From positions 62,001 to 126,000 of the forward strand of contig NZ_JAJGSX010000015.1 of NCBI RefSeq assembly GCF_021245725.1: 64,000 nt of DNA, given 5' to 3'. The translations under genes and the position numbers were made by a program. This document shows positions 43,201 through 48,943 of the stretch, one piece after another; the first letter of the stretch is position 1, and each line of letters starts with the position of its first letter. Origin of the DNA: Pseudonocardia sp. TRM90224. GTDB taxonomy: Bacteria; Actinomycetota; Actinomycetes; Mycobacteriales; Pseudonocardiaceae. The notes below the pieces were generated by a model. The model did not search any database. It had not been told where the DNA came from and saw nothing but the letters and a program-made list of their open reading frames with translations.

Positions 43201-46200
43201 CGCAGGTAGCGCTCGCCGCTGAACAGGTACGTCTTCCCGTCCAGACCGACGAAAGCGGAGTCGACGTGCCCGCCGGTCAGGGCATCGGGGAGCCGGCCCC
43301 ACCGCTCCGGGATCGCCACCACCGGGCCCGCTGTCCCGTTCTCGACCGTGACGGTCCGGCCGTCCTTGAACAGGTGCACGGCCCCGGACGGCGCGACGAA
43401 CACCGCCTCCAACGCGCCCTCGAACCCGGCCGGAACGTCGCGCAGGTGCGTCTCGATCCAGCACGGGTAGCCCTCGGCGACACGCACGCCGTCGTTCTCG
43501 AGGCAGTCGGCGTACCGGACGACCTGGTTGCCCGAGTACAGGACGGTTGCGGCGCCCTCGACGCAGGCGGCGTCGACCCGGCCGGTCTCGGTGAGGTGGT
43601 TGCGGACCCGGCCCCAGACCTCCGCGGTCGGCAGATCCACGGCTTCTGCGCTGCCGATCGCGCTGCCGATCGCGAGGCACCGGTCACCGGCGAACAGGTG
43701 CGTGGTGCCGTCGCGGTCCTGGAACGTGGCGTCGACGGACGCCCGGAACCGCGCCGGTAGCGGCGTGTGCCGGTCCTCGCCCTCCCACCACTCCCCGATG
43801 GCGCGCGGGTAGCCCTCGTCGACGTGGGTGTAGTCCGAGGTCGAGTAGCGGACGTACTGGTCGCCGCTGAACAGGTAGGTGCGGCCCTCGTCGTCGACGA
43901 ACGCGGTGTCGATCCTGGCCGGCGCGGCGAACGTGCTGCGGACCGTCCCCCAGACCTGCTCGCGTGCCGTCCAGTAGGTGGTGCCGGCGGCGCGGACGAA
44001 CGCGTGCGACCCCGTGTGATCGTGTCCGATGATCCACTCGGTGCCGTCGGCGTCGGTGAACGCGGCGTCGACCGCGGTGAGCCCGGCGAGGCGGGGGGAC
44101 AGCTCCGCGAGCCGGCGCGGCGCGGTCGACGCTGCGGTGGCGTCGACCGGGTAGGTCCAGACCGTGGCGTCGCGGAAGGCGTACCGGGTGCCGTCGGCGG
44201 CTTCCAGCACGGCGTCGATCCGGTTGACGTCCGGGGGCAGCACCAGCGGCTCGGGGAACGCGCCGGCCAGGTCCTGGTCGTGGAACGCGACCTCGACCAG
44301 CGTCGCGTCCAGGGCGAGGGTGGTGGCGAGCCGGGCGAACCGCCTGATCCGCCGCAGCGTGCGCGCGGCCGCCGCACCGGGCGTCACGAGTGCTTCGAGC
44401 GCCGCATCGACCCCACCGCTGACGCCCGCGCAGATCGCCTCGACGGTGTCCGCGGGCAGCCCCAACGCCTCCGCCAGCACCCCGACCAGCGCGGACCGCT
44501 GCAGGTCGGCCTGCTCGACGAGGACGTCGACGACCTCGGTGATGCCGTCCTCCGTCGCCGCCGCCACCGCGTTCAGGAGGAAGAAGATCTCCGTGCTGTA
44601 GTCGGCCAACCCCTCCAACCGGAACGCCAACGCGTTGCTCGGCACCGCGAACCAGGCCAGCCGGTGCGCCGGCACACCCAGCACGTTGTCGAGGTGGTCC
44701 TCCGAGATCAGCAGGTCGATCAGCTGGGTGGTCTCGTCGGTGTCGAAGCCGAGGTCCGCGACAGCGGCCAGATCCAGCTGGTAGGCCTGCTGCTCGGTGA
44801 GGATCTCCGCCATCCGCGCGGCAACCGTCGCCGGTGCCTCCGCGGTCAGCAGCAGGGCTCGCGTGGCACCGGAGAGGTCCGGGACGTTCTCGGGGTCGGC
44901 GAAGAACGCGCGCATCTCGTCCGGTACCAGCTCGTCGACGATGTACGCACCGTCGGCGGCGCTGCTGAGGGCTGCGGCAACAGCGGCGGCCGTCGCGGAA
45001 TCGGCGATGTCCTCGAACCAGGCCTCGTCGACGGTCAACGCCTCGGCCCGGACCTCGGCTAGCTGCACCTGCACGGCGTCCAGGACCGCGCCGCGGTACG
45101 GGTGGAACTGGATGGCCAGGTCGAACCGGTCGACGGTGAGCCCGGCCAGCCCCGCCGGGTCGACGTAGTTGCCGTGCTGGTCGAGGTGGCCGTTGAACCG
45201 CAGGCTGTCGACGAGCTCGACGACCTGCTCTGCGGTCAACCCGATCTCTTCGAAGATCGACGGGTCGAGCTCGACCTTCGCCGCCCTGAACCGCTCCGCC
45301 AGCGCCTGGAGCTCCCGCAGGACGGCGGGTGCAACATCATCCAGGTCGACCGTCACCTGGAACGACCCGAGCCCGTCGGGGTCGGTGAAGACCTCGGGGG
45401 TCAGGATCGCCCCGGAGACGTCGAGATACCCGTGCACGAGCAGGTTGTCGTACAGCTCGGCCTGGTCGAGCTCGGTCAGCTCGTCGAACACCGCGAGGTC
45501 GGACGGGTAGCACGCCGGGCCGTCCTGGGCGCCTTCCTCGCTGTCATCTTCGGCGCAGAACCCGCTGATCAGCGCATACAACCGGTCGCGGACCGCAGCG
45601 AAGTCGGTGGCGAGCCACAGGTCGTCGACGGTCGCGGGCAGCGTCGCCGGGTCGAGCATCCCCGACGCGTCCAGATAACCGACCGAGACGAGGTTCGTGA
45701 AGATCTTCCTGGCCAGCCCGGGGGCCAGACCGAGACCGCGGAGGTCCCGGTCGGTCACCGCGACCAGCTCACCCACCGCGTCGAACGCCGCGGACGCGAC
45801 AGGGCTGTCCGTCGGGGTGTCCGCAGCGAGCCGCAGCAGCCGCGGGTCACCACCCGCGACGACGGCGTCGGCGGCAATCAGACTGTCGTGCAGCACCCGC
45901 GCCGCGCGCTCGCTGAACCGGTCGGAGACCAACACGTCCGGGGTGAGCGCCACCTGGTCCAGCGCCTCGCGCAACCCGGTGAGCACTTCGTCGTCGCCTT
46001 CTACGGCAGGGGCCGCAGCGCCACCCAGGACCGCCCGCAACCCCTCGCTGTCGAAACCGGTCGCCTGCATCCAGCGGGTGACGCCGCTGAGCATCTGCAG
46101 CAGGCACAACGCGGAGCCGGGGTCGGGGGCCTGCAACATCCGGTAGTGGTCGAGCGTGCCCGGCTCGACGTCGATCAGCCCGCCGAACACCCGGTTGGAA

Positions 46201-47393
46201 CGGGTGGACGGGTCGCTGTCGAGCGCGTCGAGCACCCCGAACAGCTCGGTGACGGAGACACCGAGCGCGCCGGTCAACCGGCCGATCCGGTGCAGCAGCG
46301 CGAGCAGGTCCCGCCCCGACGTCTCCAGGGTCGGCCGGCGGAGCCGGTAGCGGGTGACGACCGTCGCGATGTCGGCGGTCGAGAGCCCCACTGCGTGGGC
46401 GACGCGCAGCCGGTAGCCCTCGTTGGCCGGGGCGAGGACGTCCCCGACGACCGTGGGAAGGTCGATTGCCCCGAAGACGCGGGTGAACAGGGCGGGGTCC
46501 ATCGGGGCGGCGAGGCTGCAGACGACGTCGACCGGGAGGTCGAGGGTGCGGTGCAGGTGCACGACGACGGCGATGATCCGCAGCGCGCGCTCGTCGATCA
46601 GGTTGTCGCAGCAGCTGCGCAGCACGAGGTCGGTCGCGGTCAGCCCGAGACCGGTCAGGCGGGCGAGCCGGAGGAACCGGTTGACCCGCTCGAACCATTC
46701 CGGGCCGGCCGAGACCATCCGGGCACCGTCCGCGTCGAGCGTCGGGCTGCCTTCGAGGCGAAGTAGCTCGTGCCATTCCGCGGTGGTCAACCGGGCGGCC
46801 CGCAGGAACTGCTCGACGTCGGTGACCTCGTCGAACGTCGCATTTTCCGCCCTGCCGTAGAACGTCTGCAACAACGCGCTCCCGCCATCTGCGGCGGTAT
46901 CGACCACAGTGGTGACCAGCGCTGCCTCAGCTGCGGAAATGCCGAGGAACTCGCGCGCGACGGTGTCCGGATCGCGGTCTTGCGCGAACAGCGAATAGAG
47001 CTGTTCGGGGTTGACCCCGGAATGGTGTAGGTAGCGCCCGATCGCGGCGAGGTTCTGCTCGAACGGAGTCGTGAACGGGAAGCGATCCGTTACCAGCCGG
47101 CCGTGCGCGTCGGGTCCGACAAGCGTGGCCAGCACCCGGTTGACGATCTTGAGGTAGGGCACCTCAGTGAAGGTGCGCTCGGTGTCGAGCACGATCGCCG
47201 TCAGGTCGGATCGACGATCTGTGCTGGTCAGGGATGTTTCGGCGAAGTTGTCGTCGAGGAGTTGCAGCAGCTCCGTGAGGTACGCCGCCGGGGAGTAGAC
47301 CGACCGTCCCTCGTCGACGCCCCGGAAATCGATCTTCCCGAAGAGTTGCTCGTACGTCGGCAAAGATCGGTCGAAGCGCACGCCGGCCCCCAT
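34278..47393 (-). CDS. Giant Tc-toxin A-subunit homologue with ~32 hemopexin repeats
   Basis: 4371 residues from the ATG giving MGAGVRFDRSLPTYEQLF; a longer frame reaches 47468. Residues 1-~350 resemble the VRP1/TcA N-terminus (VYSPAAYLTELLQLLDDNF). About 24 hemopexin repeats (pattern VDAAF..DG.TYLFSGDQYVRY..VD.GYP..I) span ~1054-2318, and 8 more span ~2901-3284. Between them is a neuraminidase-like stretch (RRARFRSAEKLVATWEPW). Then come the pore region YYWEIFFHAPLLIAG (~3380), a long coiled segment, and TcB-binding signature KFSGAQLYQWMAGQL (~3985). Usual TcA is ~2500 residues; the surplus is the propellers. TcA forms a pentameric translocation channel, but no TcB/TcC gene is adjacent. No signal peptide. 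Two large plus-strand frames opposite it are shadows. Confidence 0.88.
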   Translation of the reverse strand: MGAGVRFDRSLPTYEQLFGKIDFRGVDEGRSVYSPAAYLTELLQLLDDNFAETSLTSTDRRSDLTAIVLDTERTFTEVPYLKIVNRVLATLVGPDAHGRLVTDRFPFTTPFEQNLAAIGRYLHHSGVNPEQLYSLFAQDRDPDTVAREFLGISAAEAALVTTVVDTAADGGSALLQTFYGRAENATFDEVTDVEQFLRAARLTTAEWHELLRLEGSPTLDADGARMVSAGPEWFERVNRFLRLARLTGLGLTATDLVLRSCCDNLIDERALRIIAVVVHLHRTLDLPVDVVCSLAAPMDPALFTRVFGAIDLPTVVGDVLAPANEGYRLRVAHAVGLSTADIATVVTRYRLRRPTLETSGRDLLALLHRIGRLTGALGVSVTELFGVLDALDSDPSTRSNRVFGGLIDVEPGTLDHYRMLQAPDPGSALCLLQMLSGVTRWMQATGFDSEGLRAVLGGAAAPAVEGDDEVLTGLREALDQVALTPDVLVSDRFSERAARVLHDSLIAADAVVAGGDPRLLRLAADTPTDSPVASAAFDAVGELVAVTDRDLRGLGLAPGLARKIFTNLVSVGYLDASGMLDPATLPATVDDLWLATDFAAVRDRLYALISGFCAEDDSEEGAQDGPACYPSDLAVFDELTELDQAELYDNLLVHGYLDVSGAILTPEVFTDPDGLGSFQVTVDLDDVAPAVLRELQALAERFRAAKVELDPSIFEEIGLTAEQVVELVDSLRFNGHLDQHGNYVDPAGLAGLTVDRFDLAIQFHPYRGAVLDAVQVQLAEVRAEALTVDEAWFEDIADSATAAAVAAALSSAADGAYIVDELVPDEMRAFFADPENVPDLSGATRALLLTAEAPATVAARMAEILTEQQAYQLDLAAVADLGFDTDETTQLIDLLISEDHLDNVLGVPAHRLAWFAVPSNALAFRLEGLADYSTEIFFLLNAVAAATEDGITEVVDVLVEQADLQRSALVGVLAEALGLPADTVEAICAGVSGGVDAALEALVTPGAAAARTLRRIRRFARLATTLALDATLVEVAFHDQDLAGAFPEPLVLPPDVNRIDAVLEAADGTRYAFRDATVWTYPVDATAASTAPRRLAELSPRLAGLTAVDAAFTDADGTEWIIGHDHTGSHAFVRAAGTTYWTAREQVWGTVRSTFAAPARIDTAFVDDEGRTYLFSGDQYVRYSTSDYTHVDEGYPRAIGEWWEGEDRHTPLPARFRASVDATFQDRDGTTHLFAGDRCLAIGSAIGSAEAVDLPTAEVWGRVRNHLTETGRVDAACVEGAATVLYSGNQVVRYADCLENDGVRVAEGYPCWIETHLRDVPAGFEGALEAVFVAPSGAVHLFKDGRTVTVENGTAGPVVAIPERWGRLPDALTGGHVDSAFVGLDGKTYLFSGERYLRYSGADYSAVDPGYPRTIARDWGGLVRVDASFVLDGATYLFGTRAEGEPQQYVRYSTRNYTTPDAGYPKPLTENWWNLPDGPDAERTFTTVDAVFTGRDNRTYLFSGSRYVVFDNKHRWWSEPRELHRYWDSLPFEAIDAAFVGRDGKTYVFSGERFVRYSDTDHTKLDDRYPAPIRSFWGNVVNTIARQAKVDAALVVDGVTFLFSGDQYVRYSAPDATYVDDGYPRRLDALAQEPRFAHLPPLEGRVRAAFADRRSVHLFVDGRCHVVSDSLYRRYSDLGGGGVGCAFIEDGAVLVEDSGGWKHYSSLEGTTVERTAVRPRTLRRVPEAFRTGLDAVLRGADDNTYLFKGELCFDVGLGRQFPLAQDWGRPRNTVRNDEHVDAAFVGRDGRTYVFSGDQFVVYTGNRVVDAQIDGEPRPVDAHWAGLTSVTLAYVRAGTTYVFEKPDDTGAMRYLVYSGADYARPDPGYPRTADAGFWDVPADLAPEGFTAPDAVLFEGENMLLLTGGQVLRHHEPTATWSPPRPVGRVWPGIDPAAPVTAAFTAPDGATHIFFPGRFTTWSGGTAGPSRAIKEAWGLARNNFLAAGGRVDAAVVDGTGATFLFSGDQYVRYSADRGGDSGYRFVDDGYPKSIATHLRAEESFANLPDTFEYVVAERAATGPVVDAVVANPRTVFLFIGGDCHAVSRTAVATVDVSGLGAVRNVIAERGTVDAALVSEGRTFLFSGDQYVRYSGLDATYVDDGYPRTIEAELPRELGVDALPAALYDGIDAAFRGTDGGTYLFAGPSFVRVDDGAALQPVAGRWGALRNTFTTDPGLDAAFVAPTGELYVFRGDQYARYTGRDLTFVDDGFPRTIRDDWGDLPDTLEDRIDVAFVLDGRTYLGLEDEYVRYSGVGYAAIDRTYPQTFRQRWSGGADYRLEDLRIISRFAELAHAHDGLAEFMAAGPRTVADPYGFLAGAFGWDVEQLRWLVRRRGFLAGAPDERVELELLLKLVDVFAVTDKLGAGPAAVVTDVWSRLHGEEPDLAGAAAALRGMLARKHTGPAWETLSRQIRDELLVLERDALLAVVLARADLPDSRGLFQQLLIDVDMGSRGTTSPVFEAIAATQLFVHRYLLDLEELAVPDGRDPDETRRRVRAWWSWMRNYRTWEVNRKVFLYPENVLRPELRQSKTPAFEALESDLLQGEITAESVQQAYKRYLDEYTEVSRLAIAGGYVFSAAGPADTRDLVLFGRTRTQPRRYYYRRARFRSAEKLVATWEPWLKVDVQIEADEVQPVHAFNRVFVFWTTKESVAPSSTSTTLVTQEQQDGAQEVTAPPVTERVKVHYSFYNLNGEWVPAQTLAMDTRQPGSIFDVDLSVEVADDPESIVVTCAYSVVTQQTDDDGTVTTSMSRQAQATRLSPELVQEAVELLPALTAGPVPGGEIVPVTDPLDEVFTDAEMAAVAAMNVSDVPRVVRFNSPRTSTYGPWFSIDHKGGSFLCRPAAVAPAAEPPSLALRGNGHGLPEWAQIDAAFETPDGTRFFFDNTVGRFVRSVDGVLAAAENTADVWGRVANNLTRTGVVDAVLQREQETFVFSGEQYFRFTGAPFGTPDPTYPRPILGNTDRLPQWRSIGTAFTDLDGTEWFFSADRRTVVQEPDLTRAVANPFGWGPVRAVVVDREQSLTYVSSGTEYVRYTGRDYQRHDGDYPQRLSDNEEGLPRGQRVDAGVRVDGVGFYFDNEAKVYVELRVPPLDAEGPGTTGPGTRRRRRPTERRRDVEELGRAAISGFGTVDAGFVRAGVLYVLSGERYVRYGVDEDTPPALLADGDRLPLPQQVDAVFRRGVHRYVFAGGTYARMRPEQEPSGLTGFAEIETRWGDLPEGFPAEFTGVLDSETDRHLYLFFGPHYRRYPAGVPVPRPFERAAQKVELVRLTTSTAAQLNQRLLAGGVGAMLDPTSQEIDELPAFSTDRTGRNTIQIDPDRVEATRLPAGDHLDFHSANGTYYWEIFFHAPLLIAGALGDAQRFAEARQWYEYVFDPTEPQRYWRFLPFLAVDLAALAERCRTDMAELAAEVTAAELGDTSGITAELQPVLAGLATLAPAFRRNRPLDEDEETVLDALASSQLPVRLADTVAAVDELLTGGSDPARREAGERVVAALRGLQERTALVTGLRRHYDTTGDVTRLVDAYQQDPFDAHAIAELRPVAYRRAVVMAYIDNLLEWADTLFRQYTRESIDEARALYVFAWDLLGARPGDLGPRPLSPTQTYGDLDRSPDLEVLAELAAGGAMLNGEGAVHAGLANSYFAVPANTTISGFWDRVEDRLRKIRQSLNILGISQPLPLFEPPLDPMDLVRGAAAGLNGAAATGAGAAPVPHYRFDATFRRAQELVDKLRQLGNDLLSALDRRDAEELSLLQNRQEGVVLDMTRAIKDAQVRIAETNLRELEAGRTAVTERAAHYKRLLDNGLSAMERAQIGMMSTASALHLTAGLIKVGAGIAYALPQNKIGPFIIGVEWGGKQLGSVLNAAAEIPQVLGEGFSITGELLGVQAGHERSREDWQFQLDTATSDLEQIKHQVSAAEQQVAVAKREAEILAKEITHHGEVATYLKGKFSGAQLYQWMAGQLGGLYFQAYGLAHDMARAAEQAYRFERGVEGLGSSNGSDAFIRPAYWDGRRGGLLAGESLSVDLERLGNAYSERNVRGLEITKRVSLMELNPVALLRLIATGKCDFALTEELFDRDFPGHHRRQIRALAVVFEDVDGNSIEVNATLTQLGHKTVLTADPKAVKHLLDPTEPPPTSVRSDWRANQRIVLSQVGDQENNGLFELRYDDARYLPFEGTGAVSTWQLQLNGRPPADLRGVGLVVRYTAEDGGETFAAAVRGMLKPYPATRYVDVAAEFPLEWAAFVEDGDVLTLPLTPDLFPGMENSLITGVAARYDLDGGAARLLLNGDRALALQEGTVITPPGLRVNRDGAGWTFTVDGPKDALAGVGLILTYRAAP

Positions 47394-47672
47394 GTGAAAG
47401 AATGCGGGAAACGCGGGCCGACCACAGCGCCCGGAAGGCGCGTGTCGACCCGCAACAGGACGCGGCATCGGCTTCGCTCGGCCCCGAACACGAATTCGGT
47501 CGATTGCCGCCGTGAACAGCAGCCGAGTCTAGCGGCGCGCCTGCTGCCCGGCGTGCGCTGAATGGGTGCCGCCGAATGAAATGGTTATGAACGCGATGTC
47601 GCCCGATCGGCGGCGGCCGCCGGCCGGGTGCGTGCTCGATGATGGCCGCCGACCCGCTCAGGGAGGCACGGG
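47394..47672. other. Divergent control region of the TcA-like and cysteine-protease genes
   Basis: 279 bases between the divergent starts. An AT-richer stretch (ATGAAATGGTTATGAACGCG, around 47574-47593) is the likely promoter for the protease gene, whose ATG follows GGGAGGCACGGG. The TcA-like ATG has no good ribosome site. No long repeat of the kinds seen elsewhere is present. Sharing one gap suggests joint control. Confidence 0.5.
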
Positions 47673-48812
47673 ATGAACAGCAGCAGCCGGTTGAGCCGTT
47701 CGCCGAGCCGCAGCACCTCGAAGCTCAAGAAGAAGTCGACCAGCACGTCCCCGGAGAAGACCCGGAAGAAGAAGATCAGCTCCCGGAGCCCGGAGAAGAC
47801 GGTCACGATCGAGAAAACCCCCGAGAAGAAGGCTGCCGCCGCAAAGACGGCCGAGAAGACGGCCGACACGAAGACTGCAGAGAAGAAGACGGCCGCGAGG
47901 AAGTCCGTCTCGAGGAAGATCGCCACGAGCAAGCTCGCCGAGCCGAAGGTCGCCACCAGCAGGCTCGCCGAGAAGAAGATCGCCGACCGGAAGGTGATCG
48001 AGAAGAAGCCCGTGGCGCCGAGCGCCGAGAAGAAGTCAAGCGCCGAGAAGAAGCCGGTGGCTGCGAGCCCGGAGAAGAAGCCGAGTTCGGATCGGGTGTC
48101 GCGGCGGTCGCGGTCGTCGGGTCCGTCCCGCTCGGCGAGGGTGTCCTCGCCGGAGAAGCGGTCCGTGGCGCTGCGGGAGCGGACGGTGACGACGGAGCTG
48201 ACGCCCGACGGGATGAAGCGGGTGGTCAGGCGGCGGTCGCCGGAGGTCACGAAGGTGAAGCGGGAGCCGGCGGGGATCGTGGAGCCGGTCAAGGTGAACC
48301 TGAAGGTGCCCTTCATCCAGCAGAACGGTTCGTTCGACTGCTGGCACGCGTCGCTGCGGATGCTGTTCGCGTTCCGCGACGGCCCCGACGGTGACGTGCC
48401 CGGATACCCGAAGGTGCTCGAGGCGGGTCAGCGGAGGGAGGCGGAGCGCAAGCAGGTCGGCGTGTCCGGTCTCGACGAGATCGGCCGGCGTTGGGCGTTG
48501 AAGAAGCTGCCGCCGATGGGCCTCCCGGCGTCCGAGTTCGCCACGTTGGCGAAGCTCAACGGGTTGGCGCCGGTGGACCTGCCCGACCGCGACGTCGGGT
48601 TCACGAGCGACCAGGTCGCGGACCTCGTGACGGCCCACGGGCCGCTGTGGTGCGCGTTGGGCTACTTCCACGTCGTCGTGATCAAGGGGGTCGACGCCGA
48701 GGGGCACATCCTGGTGCACGACCCGCAGGGCGGCCCGGACAAGCCGTACACGGTCCAGGGTTTCAACCAGAATTTCGCGTGGACCAAGAACGCGATCATG
48801 TACCTGCCGTAG
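47673..48812 (+). CDS. C70/AvrRpt2-like cysteine protease with basic low-complexity N-terminus
   Basis: 379 residues. Residues 1-~205 are disordered, dominated by Lys, Ser, Ala and Glu with repeated AEKK/PEKK units (SPEKTRKKK, TAEKKTAARKS, SAEKKPVAASPEKK), strongly positive. Residues ~208-379 are a papain-like domain: Gln216/217 and Cys223 in FIQQNGSFDCWHASLRMLF, His333 in GYFHVVVIKGV, and Asp350 in LVHDPQGG, the AvrRpt2 (papain-like_cys_pep) layout. This family includes secreted effectors. A strong GGGAGG site precedes the ATG. No signal peptide, so export must use another route. Divergent from the TcA-like gene and convergent with the metalloprotease gene. Confidence 0.85.
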   Translation: MNSSSRLSRSPSRSTSKLKKKSTSTSPEKTRKKKISSRSPEKTVTIEKTPEKKAAAAKTAEKTADTKTAEKKTAARKSVSRKIATSKLAEPKVATSRLAEKKIADRKVIEKKPVAPSAEKKSSAEKKPVAASPEKKPSSDRVSRRSRSSGPSRSARVSSPEKRSVALRERTVTTELTPDGMKRVVRRRSPEVTKVKREPAGIVEPVKVNLKVPFIQQNGSFDCWHASLRMLFAFRDGPDGDVPGYPKVLEAGQRREAERKQVGVSGLDEIGRRWALKKLPPMGLPASEFATLAKLNGLAPVDLPDRDVGFTSDQVADLVTAHGPLWCALGYFHVVVIKGVDAEGHILVHDPQGGPDKPYTVQGFNQNFAWTKNAIMYLP

Positions 48813-48850
48813 GCGGACGGGGCTCGGCCCGCTCGACGAGCGCCCCGTCC

Positions 48851-48912
48851 GCGACATGGAACCTTGTGGCGGTCGTGCAACGTTGTAGAGCAGCCAAGGG
48901 TTCCATGTGGCG
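48851..48912. repeat. CATGGAACC-family dispersed palindrome, copy 2
   Basis: Same arms and loop as 15186-15249 (CATGGAACCTTGTGGCGG, GTGCAACGTTG, CAGCC, GGTTCCATGTGGCG) with small changes, so the terminal pairing is perfect over only about 10 bases. It lies between the convergent cysteine-protease and metalloprotease genes. Confidence 0.8.
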
Positions 48913-48943
48913 CCGAGGGAGCCCGCCGGCCCGACCGGGGCGG

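Noticed and set aside
34050..43760. Two very long plus-strand open frames (1952 and 1227 codons) opposite the TcA-like gene
   Set aside because: Arg/Val/Glu-rich low-information sequence with no domains, typical of the antisense of a high-GC gene; the minus-strand frame has clear TcA and hemopexin motifs.
15186..48912. Short peptide (NVARPPQGSM) readable in both CATGGAACC repeats as a coding gene
   Set aside because: It comes from the repeat itself read in one frame, without start, ribosome site or conserved extension.
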